Assembly (NCBI GenBank): GCA_018436705.1
Contig: JAHDLA010000007.1
Location: 203,925-267,924, forward strand
Reading direction: 5' to 3'
Length of the DNA stretch: 64,000 nt
From: Sedimentibacter sp.
GTDB lineage: Bacteria > Bacillota > Clostridia > Tissierellales > Sedimentibacteraceae
Both the position numbers and the translations under genes were made by a program. The notes beneath the pieces were generated by a model. The model was not told where the DNA came from. It made no database searches and saw only the letters and a list, made by a program, of their open reading frames with translations. Positions 8,875 through 18,276 of this stretch are shown here, piece by piece (the first letter of the stretch is position 1; every line of letters begins with the position of its first letter).

Positions 8875-9895
8875 ATGCTTTCTCCTTATTGTTTTTTTTG
8901 CACGGAAGCAACACATCATCCGCATGCTCATGCTCAAGCCAGCACATTGTAGTGTGTTCATCCGTAAGTTTGTATTCAGGAGGTATTGCCTCATAGCATA
9001 TCTCCATAGCATATTCACACCTTGCAGCAAAAGGACATCCTACAGGAGGAGAAAACAAGTCCGGAGGAGTTCCTTCTACTGGTTGAAGTTCCTCATCCTT
9101 GCTCGTATCAAGGCTTGCTATTGAACATAGTAGTCCGGAAGTGTAAGGATGCTTCGTATTGTAAAAAATTTCATCCGTCAATCCTCTTTCTATTATTTTA
9201 CCTCCGTACATTACAAGCACCCTGTCGCACATTTTGGCTATAACTCCCAAATCATGCGTTATCAAAATTACAGATGTTTTTAACTTCTTTTGCAGTTCCT
9301 TAAGCAAGTCAAGTATTTGAGCTTCTATTGTAACATCAAGAGATGTTGTAGGTTCATCAGCAATTATAACGCTTGGGTTTCCCACAAGAGCTATGGCAAT
9401 CATAATTCTCTGTTTCATGCCTCCGCTAAGCTCATGAGGATATTGATTGTATCTTCTTTCAGCATCTGAAATTCCCACAAGCTTTAAAATTTCTATTGCT
9501 TTTTCTTTAAGCTGCTGTTTGTTGTATATATGCCTTTGGACAAATATTTCTTCAATTTGCTTGCCTATTTTCATAGTTGGATTTAACGATGTCATAGGAT
9601 CCTGAAATATAAATCCTATCTCAACACCTCTAATTTTTCTGAGTTCAGAATCTGTCATGGTTATTATTTCTTTTCCCTTGTACTTTATTGATCCTTCCTC
9701 AAAAAATCCCGGCGGTTCAGGATTAAGCTTTACCAAGCACTGTGCTGTAACGCTTTTTCCGCATCCAGATTCTCCTACTATTCCTATTATTTCTCCCTCA
9801 TTAACATCAAATGAAACACCCCTTACAGATTTTACCACTCCCCCGTAGGTGTTGAACGAAAATCTTAAATCATTAACTTCCAATATTTTATCCAT
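8852..9895 (-). CDS. oppD: Oligopeptide ABC transporter ATP-binding protein (OppD/DppD type)
   Basis: Second ATPase of the importer, 347 residues. Walker A GESGCGKS, signature LSGGMKQR and Walker B VIIADEP with TTSLDVT are visible. A C-terminal segment with CPFAARCEYAMEIC matches the oligopeptide/nickel-type ATPase extension. It begins 18 bases after oppC and overlaps oppF. It pairs with oppF as the usual heterodimer of this transporter class. Confidence 0.92.
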   Translation of the reverse strand: MDKILEVNDLRFSFNTYGGVVKSVRGVSFDVNEGEIIGIVGESGCGKSVTAQCLVKLNPEPPGFFEEGSIKYKGKEIITMTDSELRKIRGVEIGFIFQDPMTSLNPTMKIGKQIEEIFVQRHIYNKQQLKEKAIEILKLVGISDAERRYNQYPHELSGGMKQRIMIAIALVGNPSVIIADEPTTSLDVTIEAQILDLLKELQKKLKTSVILITHDLGVIAKMCDRVLVMYGGKIIERGLTDEIFYNTKHPYTSGLLCSIASLDTSKDEELQPVEGTPPDLFSPPVGCPFAARCEYAMEICYEAIPPEYKLTDEHTTMCWLEHEHADDVLLPCKKNNKEKAYGTACTS

Positions 9896-9913
9896 TTCTA
9901 CACTCCCTTACCT

Positions 9914-10879
9914 TTATTCTGTTCCTCTTAATCTTGGGTCTAAAGCATCCCTCATTCCGTCACCAAGCAGATTGAGTGCAAGCATTGTAGTACAAATAAA
10001 GAAGGATGGTATGAACAGCTGGTAAGGATAAATCCTTAACATCTTAATTCCTGACTTAGCAAGAATTCCCCAACTGCACTCCGGGGCTGAAATACCAAGC
10101 CCTATATAACTTAAAAAAGCTTCATTGAATATTGCCCTTGGCACAGACATAGTCAAATTTGTTATTATTAATCCCAACACGTTGGGGATAATATGTTTTA
10201 TTATTATTGTAATATCAGAAACACCGAGAACCTTGGCAGCTGCTACAAAATCCTGCTCTTTTATTCTTAAGACTTCTCCTCTGACTACCCTGGCCGTACT
10301 TATCCATCCCACTATTACCATGGCTATTATAAGCGAGGTCACACCCGGGCGCAGCACTACCATTACAAGTATTGCTACTATAAGATAAGGAATTCCGTAC
10401 ATAACATCAATTATTCTCATGAGAACCATATCCAAAGTTCCGCCGTAATATCCGGAAATACCTCCAACAAAACCCCCTATAATTGTATTTAACAGTGTGG
10501 CTATAACTCCTATGGCCAAAGAAACCCTAGCACCTCTCCAAACTCTTGTCCACAAATCTCTCCCAAGCTCATCCGTTCCAAACCAATGATCCTTGGATAC
10601 AAACTGATTCATTTTTGTAGAGTCCTGTGCCGTATACTCATAGCCGCTTATAACAGGACCGATAATTGCTAAAAAAATATATACGATAATGATTATCAAT
10701 CCTGCATAGGCAGCCTTGTTTTTTTTGATTCTTCTCCAAGCATCTTTCCAATACGTAAGATTAGGTCTGGTGATAGCTTCCATTTTCTCTGAGTTTTTGC
10801 CGACATTTTTAAACTTTTCCTCGCTTATGTTGTTCACATCTTCCTCGATTACATTATCTAAATCTATATAATTTTCCAT
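9914..10879 (-). CDS. oppC: Oligopeptide ABC transporter permease (OppC/DppC type)
   Basis: Permease of 321 residues with a soluble N-terminal stretch of about 50 residues, one early membrane helix, the periplasmic-facing domain (DHWFGTDELGRDLWTRV) and a binding-protein-dependent transport core with the EAA-like loop around DFVAAAKVLGVSD. The FGTD-x-GRD element is typical of OppC-like subunits. It lies 13 bases after oppB in the same operon. Confidence 0.92.
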   Translation of the reverse strand: MENYIDLDNVIEEDVNNISEEKFKNVGKNSEKMEAITRPNLTYWKDAWRRIKKNKAAYAGLIIIIVYIFLAIIGPVISGYEYTAQDSTKMNQFVSKDHWFGTDELGRDLWTRVWRGARVSLAIGVIATLLNTIIGGFVGGISGYYGGTLDMVLMRIIDVMYGIPYLIVAILVMVVLRPGVTSLIIAMVIVGWISTARVVRGEVLRIKEQDFVAAAKVLGVSDITIIIKHIIPNVLGLIITNLTMSVPRAIFNEAFLSYIGLGISAPECSWGILAKSGIKMLRIYPYQLFIPSFFICTTMLALNLLGDGMRDALDPRLRGTE

Positions 10880-10892
10880 TCTGCACCTACCT

Positions 10893-11807
10893 TTAAGAAA
10901 CCCTTATTCTCGGATCTATTACTCCGTACAATATGTCAACCACCATGTTGGCCAATATAAGAAAAACACCGTAAAAAACTGTCATTCCCAATATCAGCGT
11001 ATAATCCAGATTCTGAACACTCTGAACGTAGTACTTACCCATACCCGGTATTGCAAATATAGATTCTATTACAAATGTCCCTGTAAGAACACTCGCTACG
11101 GTTGGTCCAAGCAAAGTTACAACAGGCATTATGGCATTTCTAATCTGGTGCTTGTATGTTACCCTAAATTTTGATATGCCTTTGGACTTTGCTGTCTTAA
11201 TATAGTCCTGTTGAACAATGTCTAGCATGCTTGCCCTCATCATCCTTGATACCATAGCGATGGTGTAAAATCCCAAAGCTATAGACGGCAAAATTGTATA
11301 TTCCAGCCCTTTGTACTGTGCAACCGGAAGTAATCCCCACTGTATCCCAAAAAAGTATTGAAGCAGTCCTCCTATTATAAAATCAGGAACCGATGTTCCT
11401 ATAATGGCTATAATGATACTTATGTAATCCAGAGAATTTCCCCTATTAAGAGCCGCAATTATCCCAAACACCAATCCGAAAGATATTGATAAAGCCAGTG
11501 CTCTCATTCCTAAATCGAAGGAATATGGAAATGAGCTTGCTATGATTGAGTTAACAGACTGATTAACATACTTCATGGAATACCCAAAATCTCCCTTAAA
11601 CAAATTTCCTATATAAGTTAAAAATTGAACCGTAAGCGGTTTATCAAATCCATAGTATTTTTCAAGGTTTGCTCTTATTTCCGGAGTCAGCTTGTCGCTT
11701 GCAAAAGGTTCTCCCGGCATAAGCCTTACAAGAATGAAAACTACAGTAATCAGCACTAAAATAGTCAGCGCTGAAATTAAAAGTCTTTTAAGTATGTATT
11801 TAAACAT
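10893..11807 (-). CDS. oppB: Oligopeptide ABC transporter permease (OppB/DppB type)
   Basis: Permease of 304 residues beginning with a membrane helix followed by RLMPGEPF, the usual OppB hallmark. The coupling loop QQDYIKTAKSKGISK contacts the ATPases. It forms the membrane channel with oppC. It lies 20 bases downstream of the Xaa-Pro peptidase gene in the same orientation, so peptide uptake and cleavage are expressed together. Confidence 0.92.
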   Translation of the reverse strand: MFKYILKRLLISALTILVLITVVFILVRLMPGEPFASDKLTPEIRANLEKYYGFDKPLTVQFLTYIGNLFKGDFGYSMKYVNQSVNSIIASSFPYSFDLGMRALALSISFGLVFGIIAALNRGNSLDYISIIIAIIGTSVPDFIIGGLLQYFFGIQWGLLPVAQYKGLEYTILPSIALGFYTIAMVSRMMRASMLDIVQQDYIKTAKSKGISKFRVTYKHQIRNAIMPVVTLLGPTVASVLTGTFVIESIFAIPGMGKYYVQSVQNLDYTLILGMTVFYGVFLILANMVVDILYGVIDPRIRVS

Positions 11808-11827
11808 ATTTGCACCTCTACATTTAT

Positions 11828-12889
11828 TTAAAGCTCAATGAGCTCCCTTACTGCATTTGTAAGGTGTTCATTTCCGTTATCTGTTATTAGCATTTGATCT
11901 TCTATTCTTACTCCGCCCCAATCAGGTATGTATATGCCAGGCTCAATTGTTACTACATTGCCTGAAGCCAGTACATCATCAGATCTTGGGCTCAAAAATG
12001 GAGTCTCATGCACAAACAAGCCAATTCCATGTCCTACTCCATTATAGTGATATTGATAATACTCTGTATCCTTTATAGCTTTAATTGAAGCTTCATACAC
12101 ATCTTTTGCACTTGCTCCGGGAACCATAGCTTTTTTAGAATCTTCGGACATTTTCATTTCAAGTGAATATACTTTTTTCTGTTCCGGAGTAGCTTTACCT
12201 ACGACAACAGTTCTCGTCATATCTGAAAGATAGCCCTTGTATCCGCAGCCGTAATCCATAAGAACAAAATCTCCGTATTCAATACTTTTGCTTGAAGGAA
12301 TTCCGTGAAGCAGAGATGTTCTTTTTCCTGAAATCAGTATATTGCCGTAAGGCTTTGTATCAGCTCCCTCAATAACCATGTAGTGAGACAGCTTAGATGC
12401 CAGCTCTTTTTCTGTTATACCTACCTTTATGTCTTTGATTATTCTTTCGAATGCTCTGTCCGCTATTTGGCAGGCGGCTCTGAGGCACTCAATTTCCATC
12501 TCTGATTTTATGCTTCTGAACCCTTCAATTACACCGGATACCGGCATTGCTTCCGCCTTAGCGTTTCTTAGTTGAGCGTACATATTATAGCTTACAAAAT
12601 CACCTTCAAAGCAAAAGCTTTTAATATTCAATTCCTCTATAAGGAGCTTTATTGTTTCCGCAACCGTCTTTCCTTTTTCTCTCCAATTAATAATTTTATA
12701 TTTGGGACATTCAAGTGCTGCCTGCTCTGCATATCTTGGATCGGTTAAAAAATAATTTTCTTTTTCAGTAATTAGCAAATATGCATCATCACTGGTATAA
12801 TTACTGATGTATCTTACGTTTTGTAAATTAGCTACAAAAAAACCGCCAATATGGTTTGCTTTCATATATTCTCTAATTTTTTGCTCCAT
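11828..12889 (-). CDS. Xaa-Pro aminopeptidase/dipeptidase (M24B metallopeptidase)
   Basis: Peptidase of 353 residues with an N-terminal creatinase-like domain (about 1-125) and a C-terminal pita-bread catalytic domain. All five metal ligands are present: Asp212, Asp223, His287, Glu316 and Glu330, in the contexts LMDYG, LSDMTRT, GVGHGIG, TIEPGIY and RIEDQ. It has no signal peptide, so it is cytoplasmic. Such enzymes cut the bond before proline, which ordinary peptidases leave. Its place between the substrate-binding protein and permeases of a peptide importer, close to hydroxyproline dehydratase, suggests it opens collagen-derived X-Pro or X-Hyp peptides; that link is inference. Confidence 0.9.
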   Translation of the reverse strand: MEQKIREYMKANHIGGFFVANLQNVRYISNYTSDDAYLLITEKENYFLTDPRYAEQAALECPKYKIINWREKGKTVAETIKLLIEELNIKSFCFEGDFVSYNMYAQLRNAKAEAMPVSGVIEGFRSIKSEMEIECLRAACQIADRAFERIIKDIKVGITEKELASKLSHYMVIEGADTKPYGNILISGKRTSLLHGIPSSKSIEYGDFVLMDYGCGYKGYLSDMTRTVVVGKATPEQKKVYSLEMKMSEDSKKAMVPGASAKDVYEASIKAIKDTEYYQYHYNGVGHGIGLFVHETPFLSPRSDDVLASGNVVTIEPGIYIPDWGGVRIEDQMLITDNGNEHLTNAVRELIEL

Positions 12890-12935
12890 CTAAACCCTCT
12901 TAATTTTATTTGCAATGCAATAGTTTAAAATGCTC

Positions 12936-12964
12936 AAAAAGATGACTCTAACGAATCATCTTTT
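12936..12964 (-). terminator. Intra-operon hairpin after oppA
   Basis: Stem AAAAGATGA (12937-12945) with TCATCTTTT (12956-12964), between the substrate-binding protein and the peptidase. Read on the minus strand it ends in U residues. It probably causes partial termination, so that the binding protein is made in excess over the permease and ATPase subunits. Confidence 0.6.
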
Positions 12965-12971
12965 CAATATT

Positions 12972-14636
12972 TTATTTTTGTATATCTGCATAAATATAGT
13001 CAAAATTTAATCCAACGAAGTATGTTTCAAGTCCTTTTACCCTATCATTAAGAAGCATTGCATTTCTCCTCAGCTGAAGCGGAACAATTCCACCATCTTC
13101 AAGCAGGGTTTTCTCTGCATTGAACAGTGCATCCATTCGTTCTTTCGGCTCTGAATTACTTAGCGCTTCTTCTATAAATCCGTCATATGCCTCGCTTGAA
13201 TATGAACCGTGATTGTAAGGAGAATCTGTCGGCCACAGCTCCAAGTATGACATAGGATCAGGGTAATCAGGAACCCATCCGCTTACAACCATTTCAAATT
13301 CATGATTGGATTCCATTTCAAGTCTTTGCTTATATGGAACCTGTCTAATGTTAACCGTAATTCCCAAAGCTGTCTGGAATTGACTTTGAAGAACTTCGGC
13401 CTCAATTCTTGCTCTTTCCTGATCTGTCGTCATCAGTTCAAGATGTACATCCGCAGGGTCTGTTACTCCCAGCTCTTCCATGGCCATATTTAGGTAATTC
13501 TTTGCCTTATCTGCATCAGACTTAAGAGGATATGCTTCATAAGGATATTCTTCTCCATAGCTCTTTTCAACTCCATTCACCTGAGGAAGAACATACCTTG
13601 TATTAGGCTGGTACAGGTTCTGACTGCTCAGCAATATGTACTCCTCTCTGTTAAGAGCATAATTCAACGCAAGTCTTAAATTCTTATTTTTTAAATCGCT
13701 GGAGCCGTCCATATTAAGCTTAATAAAATCGTTTGCTCCGTCGTTATAATAGATTACCTGGTCTTCATAATTTTTTAAAACCTCTGCCGGAACATTTACA
13801 AAGTCAAGTTCATCGCCTTCATACATTGCAAGAGCTGTCATTGCATCGGCAACAGTCAGTATATGCACCTCATCAAGATTCACTGCATCCTTATTCCAAT
13901 AATTCGGATTTTTTTCAAGAATTAGCCTGTCTTCATGTCTCCATTCTTTTACTATAAACGGTCCGCTGTAAACATTTTTCTCCGCATCTCCCGCGTAATC
14001 CTTGCCGTATTTTTCAACAATATCCTGTCTTACCGGACATAATTGAGACATAGAAAGCATGCTCAGAAAATATCCCGTAGGATTATTTAGCTCTATTACA
14101 AGCGTCTTATCATCCGTTGCTTTTACTCCAAGTTCATCAACAGGTAGTTTTCCTGCATTAATTTCGCCTGCATTTTTTATGAGTGTAGTTACAAGAAAAG
14201 AATAGTCACTTGCTGTAGCAGGGTCCACCAAGCGCTTAATTCCGTATTCATAATCTTGTGCCTTTATCTCCACTCCGTCAGACCAAGCCGCATCCCTCAA
14301 ATAAAATGTATACGTTTTACCATCGTCTGATATTTCATATCTCTCTGCCATGCCGGGAAGAATTTCACCTACATGGTTACGCATTAAACCTTCATAAATA
14401 TGAAATCCTACTGTTGAGCTCGGTATAGAATTCATAAGCTGCGGGTCAAGCGTAGGCGCATCCGCCGTCAAAGAATATCTTAATATTTTTTTGCTGCTTG
14501 TTTCCTCCGCATTTTCGCCACTCTGTTCATTGCTTGTTGGTTTTTCAGCATTTTCCCCTGGTGTTGTGCATGCTGCCATAGAAAAGCATAATGTAATTAC
14601 CAAGAAAAGTGAAATAAGTTTTTTAAACTTTGCCAT
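12972..14636 (-). CDS. oppA: Oligopeptide-binding lipoprotein (OppA/DppA, SBP family 5)
   Basis: Extracellular substrate-binding protein of 554 residues. It has a lipoprotein signal ending in MAAC (lipid-attached Cys at residue 23), a Ser/Glu-rich linker, then a family 5 solute-binding domain with segments such as YGIKRLVDPAT and PNYWNKD. It captures peptides for OppBCDF. First gene of the peptide-uptake operon. The roughly 296 bases between it and dinB are AT-rich and must hold the promoter; I found no convincing sigma-54 or unambiguous sigma-A site there. Confidence 0.92.
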   Translation of the reverse strand: MAKFKKLISLFLVITLCFSMAACTTPGENAEKPTSNEQSGENAEETSSKKILRYSLTADAPTLDPQLMNSIPSSTVGFHIYEGLMRNHVGEILPGMAERYEISDDGKTYTFYLRDAAWSDGVEIKAQDYEYGIKRLVDPATASDYSFLVTTLIKNAGEINAGKLPVDELGVKATDDKTLVIELNNPTGYFLSMLSMSQLCPVRQDIVEKYGKDYAGDAEKNVYSGPFIVKEWRHEDRLILEKNPNYWNKDAVNLDEVHILTVADAMTALAMYEGDELDFVNVPAEVLKNYEDQVIYYNDGANDFIKLNMDGSSDLKNKNLRLALNYALNREEYILLSSQNLYQPNTRYVLPQVNGVEKSYGEEYPYEAYPLKSDADKAKNYLNMAMEELGVTDPADVHLELMTTDQERARIEAEVLQSQFQTALGITVNIRQVPYKQRLEMESNHEFEMVVSGWVPDYPDPMSYLELWPTDSPYNHGSYSSEAYDGFIEEALSNSEPKERMDALFNAEKTLLEDGGIVPLQLRRNAMLLNDRVKGLETYFVGLNFDYIYADIQK

Positions 14637-14932
14637 AATTTCCTCCTTGAATTTTTTACCAATGGTAGTAACGTTTGATGTTTAACGTTTTCTTTTTCCA
14701 TTACATTATTTATTGCACAAACTATACCAACTAGCATATACTTGAATTTTATGCATTTTTTGGATTCAAATAAATTATAATGTTCAAATATTCAGCATTT
14801 TTTGCAAAATATTTTTACACTTGTATATATTATTATACATATTCTATTATTGGAAATTGTATAAATTTTACCCGTTAAGAATACAGCTATGCCGTCTCTT
14901 AACAGGTATGGTTAATAAGTTTTACAAATATC

Positions 14933-16117
14933 TTACTTATCAATTATTGCTCCGGGCTTAATAATAGATGCACCATACTTTTTCCGTATATCGTAAATGG
15001 TTTTTTCTATCAAATCTGTTTTGTCCGAATTCATGTCTCTGCTGTCTTCACACACATCAAACAACGATATTTGTTCTGATTCATAATTTTCAAATCCGCT
15101 GAGACTTATTCCTATAAGCCGTATGGGTTCGCGATTCCAGTTTTTTTCAAAAAGTTTTATCCCGGCAGAATATATATCTCTTACCAGACATGTAGCCGGA
15201 ACCATCATCTGCCTTGTAATACTTTTAAAATCAGAATACTTTATACTTATTTGTACGGTACGTCCTTTTTTTGCATGCCTGCGTGCCGTCATACCCACAC
15301 TGTCAGAAAGCTCAAATAATACAGTCTTTATATATTCCATATCAGTTGTATCATGAGGAAGAGTAGTGGACCTTCCGATTGATTTCATGTCTCCGTCCGA
15401 GTTGCATTTGACCGGTGATAGGTCTATTCCGTTAGCCAAAAGTGAAATCTCTAAACCCATTTTACCAAGTTTTTTTACAAGGTATTCTCTGTCAAACACA
15501 GCTAGATTCATAATTGTGTATATTCCCATACCCTGGAGTTTAAAGGCTGTCTTCTTACCGACACCATACATACTTCCTACAGGTAAAGGCCACATTTTTT
15601 CCTTTATGTCCTTTATCCAAAGTTCGGTAATTCCATGAGGTTTCTTCATTTCCGATGCCATTTTTGCTAAAAATTTATTTTCTGATATTCCAATAGAGCA
15701 CCATAGATTTAATTCGTTATTAATTCTGCGCATAATTTTTTCAGCTGCCTCACGCGGCTCGCCAAAAATCCCTCCGCACCCAGTCATATCAAGCCACGCC
15801 TCATCAATGCTATTTTGTTCTATAACAGGCGTAAAAGAGGACAGAATATCCATTACTTCTTTTGATTTTTGATGATAGAAACTATGATCAGGAGGAATTA
15901 CAACTAATTCAGGGCAAAGTTTGTAAGCATCTTTGAGAATCATAGTTGTCTTGATTCCACGTTTTCTTGCCTCATAATTTGCCGTTAGAATTATTCCTGA
16001 TCTGTTTTCGGGATCACCTGCCACAGCTGCAGGTTTTCCTGTGATTTCAGGGTGCCTGGTTTGTTCGCAGCTTATAAAAAAAGCATTCATATCAACTAAA
16101 AAAACTACTCTATCCAA
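14933..16117 (-). CDS. dinB: Y-family DNA polymerase (DNA polymerase IV, DinB-like)
   Basis: Translesion polymerase of 394 residues. The first catalytic Asp is in FLVDMNAFF and the second pair in NSIDEAWLD, both Y-family signatures. Steric-gate and palm residues, the helix-hairpin-helix region around PVGSMYGVGKKTAFKL and a little-finger domain follow. It copies past DNA lesions and is mutagenic. It starts at 16117, eight bases after a small HesB-like gene, so the two form an operon. Some firmicutes carry UmuC-like relatives, so the precise subgroup is less certain than the family. Confidence 0.9.
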   Translation of the reverse strand: MDRVVFLVDMNAFFISCEQTRHPEITGKPAAVAGDPENRSGIILTANYEARKRGIKTTMILKDAYKLCPELVVIPPDHSFYHQKSKEVMDILSSFTPVIEQNSIDEAWLDMTGCGGIFGEPREAAEKIMRRINNELNLWCSIGISENKFLAKMASEMKKPHGITELWIKDIKEKMWPLPVGSMYGVGKKTAFKLQGMGIYTIMNLAVFDREYLVKKLGKMGLEISLLANGIDLSPVKCNSDGDMKSIGRSTTLPHDTTDMEYIKTVLFELSDSVGMTARRHAKKGRTVQISIKYSDFKSITRQMMVPATCLVRDIYSAGIKLFEKNWNREPIRLIGISLSGFENYESEQISLFDVCEDSRDMNSDKTDLIEKTIYDIRKKYGASIIKPGAIIDK

Positions 16118-16125
16118 ATTATCAC

Positions 16126-16443
16126 CTACTGTGAATCTGTTCCGAATCCTGACATTGTAAGGAAACCAATCTTAAAAACTGATTCAACATCAATTACAAC
16201 ATCATTATCTTCAGGCATGTATACGGTTTTTGAAACATAGATATCTATTCCATCAATATTCACCTTATTGTACTCTTCTGCAGATTTTGGCTTTTTTGCA
16301 AACACCTCCGGAACGGGAATAACTGCAAAGTCTCCGTTCGTTCTGTATCCCGGAAACTCGATTACAATGGACGCTTTTCCTTTTTTCTCGAGATACTTCA
16401 AAGCTTTCTCAGTTATCTTGATTTTATCGTATTTTGTTTCCAT
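16126..16443 (-). CDS. Small HesB-like protein (CC/Se-motif family relative without the cysteines)
   Basis: Protein of 105 residues. The order of a beta-strand-rich domain (KITEKALKYLEKKG, then IDGIDIYVSKTV, then FKIGFLTMSGF) resembles HesB/IscA-like folds and the clostridial CC/Se motif family. It has no cysteine or selenocysteine codon, so the metal or redox motif of that family is missing. It starts behind GGATG and is followed eight bases later by dinB. Role unknown. The assignment rests on pattern recall and would need a profile search. Confidence 0.5.
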   Translation of the reverse strand: METKYDKIKITEKALKYLEKKGKASIVIEFPGYRTNGDFAVIPVPEVFAKKPKSAEEYNKVNIDGIDIYVSKTVYMPEDNDVVIDVESVFKIGFLTMSGFGTDSQ

Positions 16444-16581
16444 ACATACATCCTTTTTATAATATTTTATCTATTATATCATAAATTTTAGATATGCAAA
16501 TTAAAACCCAAAATTTATCTGCTTGTACTAAGATTACTTTTAAGTTAAACTAAGAATATATTTAATTGAGAAAGGATTTTT

Positions 16582-17949
16582 ATGAGCAGCAGCATAAATT
16601 TAACAGAAGGAAGCATAAGGTATACATTAGTTAAGCTTGCTCTTCCAATAATGGGAACAGGCTTTATTCAAATGGCATATAATCTTACCGATATAATATG
16701 GCTGGGCAGAGTTAGCACCAGTGCAGTTGCAGCCGCTGGAACGGCAGGTTTTTTCATGTGGTTTGGAGCTGCATTAATTTTAATTTCTCAGGTAGGTGTA
16801 GGAGTAAATGTAGCACAGTGTCTCGGAAGAAATGACGTAGAAAATGCCAAGAAATTTATAACGAACGGATTTCAGCTGGATTTCTTTATAGCAGTACTAT
16901 ACTCCTTGATTTTGTTTAGCTTCAGACATCAGCTTATAGCGTTTTTTAATCTGGATGACAAAGATGTAATTGAAATGGCAGTAAATTATCTGGCAATCAT
17001 AGGCACAGGAATCACTTTTCACTTTTTGAATCCTGTTTTTTCGGCAATTTTAAATAGCTCCGGAAACAGTCTCACTCCTTTTAAAATAAACACAATAGGT
17101 TTGATTGCCAATATAATAATTGATCCCATCCTTATATTCGGGCTTGGCCCCATTCCAAAACTGGGAATAAACGGAGCGGCGCTTGCAACCATAATGTCAC
17201 AAATTTTTGTAACAATTATTTTCCTCATAACAGGAAAATTCAACAACAATCTGTATTCACATGTAAAACTTTTTGAGAAGCCTGATATTAATTTTATATG
17301 CAAAATAGTAAATATTGGAATTCCGCCTTTTCTTCAAACAGGCATTCATGCATTCATAAATATGTTTATAACAAAAATTGTTGCAGGATTTGGCCCGGTT
17401 GCTGTAGCAGTTCAAAGCATAGGATCAAATATAGAGTCCATAACATGGATGACAGCCGACGGATTTTCTGCTGCAATTTCGGCATTTACCGGACAAAACT
17501 ACGGAGCCGGAAAAATCGAACGCATTAAAGAAGGATACAAGCAGGGAATACAAATATTGGGAGGAATCGGAATACTCTCTACCTTGCTTCTTATATTTGC
17601 AGCAGAAATACTGTTCACCATATTCGTCCCCGATGACCCGGATGCAATCAGGGAAGGCATAACATATTTAAGAATACTCGGACTGTCTCAATTTTTTATG
17701 AGCATTGAAATAGGAACGACAGGTGCATTTAATGGCCTTGGAAGAACACTTCCTCCCACAATTAACGGAGTTATTTTAAATGCACTGAGAATACCTGCCG
17801 CAATAATTTTAAGTTCTACTGCAATGGGATTGTCCGGTGTATGGTTCAGTATCAGCATGTCTTCCATAATAAAAGGAATAACTCTATTCGTATGGTTCAA
17901 GTTTGCATCAAAAAATTTATCATCAAAAAAATTAATTGAGAAATCATGA
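16582..17949 (+). CDS. MATE-family multidrug exporter
   Basis: Integral membrane protein of 455 residues with about 12 helices in two related halves. The N-terminal signature PIMGTGFIQMAYNLTDIIWLG and the second-half counterpart (VQSIGSNIESITWM, then TGQNYGAG) mark MATE antiporters, which expel cationic drugs or dyes in exchange for Na+ or H+. The ATG at 16582 follows GAAAGGATTTTT. It stands alone between the HesB-like/dinB pair and a small gene. Confidence 0.92.
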   Translation: MSSSINLTEGSIRYTLVKLALPIMGTGFIQMAYNLTDIIWLGRVSTSAVAAAGTAGFFMWFGAALILISQVGVGVNVAQCLGRNDVENAKKFITNGFQLDFFIAVLYSLILFSFRHQLIAFFNLDDKDVIEMAVNYLAIIGTGITFHFLNPVFSAILNSSGNSLTPFKINTIGLIANIIIDPILIFGLGPIPKLGINGAALATIMSQIFVTIIFLITGKFNNNLYSHVKLFEKPDINFICKIVNIGIPPFLQTGIHAFINMFITKIVAGFGPVAVAVQSIGSNIESITWMTADGFSAAISAFTGQNYGAGKIERIKEGYKQGIQILGGIGILSTLLLIFAAEILFTIFVPDDPDAIREGITYLRILGLSQFFMSIEIGTTGAFNGLGRTLPPTINGVILNALRIPAAIILSSTAMGLSGVWFSISMSSIIKGITLFVWFKFASKNLSSKKLIEKS

Positions 17950-18042
17950 CATTAAAAACAGAGTATAGTTATAATAAATCTACATATTCTTATTATATGG
18001 TGTCAAATCATAATTTAAGCGCATAATTGAAAGGAGAACACT

Positions 18043-18219
18043 ATGACTATACATCCGGATAATGAAGTGGATTTATTACTGCAAACTGAAGCAAAACAGT
18101 TTATAGATCAAATGAAAGCAGAGCCGACCTCGAACAGGGAAGTAAAAAAATTCATAGAACTCGAAAAGAAAAAATATAAAAAAACTGATAAACTTAATGA
18201 TATGATTAACAGATATTAG
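18043..18219 (+). CDS. Small hypothetical protein, 58 residues
   Basis: Short gene with an excellent ribosome site (AAAGGAGAACACT before ATG). It encodes a charged, probably helical, soluble protein that starts MTIHPDNEVDLLLQTEAK and ends KLNDMINRY, rich in Lys and Glu. No signal peptide or membrane helix. It lies 57 bases before the cupin gene in the same direction, so the two are probably co-transcribed. I do not recognise the family. Confidence 0.7.
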   Translation: MTIHPDNEVDLLLQTEAKQFIDQMKAEPTSNREVKKFIELEKKKYKKTDKLNDMINRY

Positions 18220-18276
18220 CAATTAATGTTCATGTGCATAAGATATTGTTATAAGGTAGGAAAGGAAGGAAAAATA

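Noticed and set aside
14637..14932. Sigma-54 promoter for the opp operon
   Set aside because: No GG-N10-GC pair of acceptable sequence was found on the minus strand.
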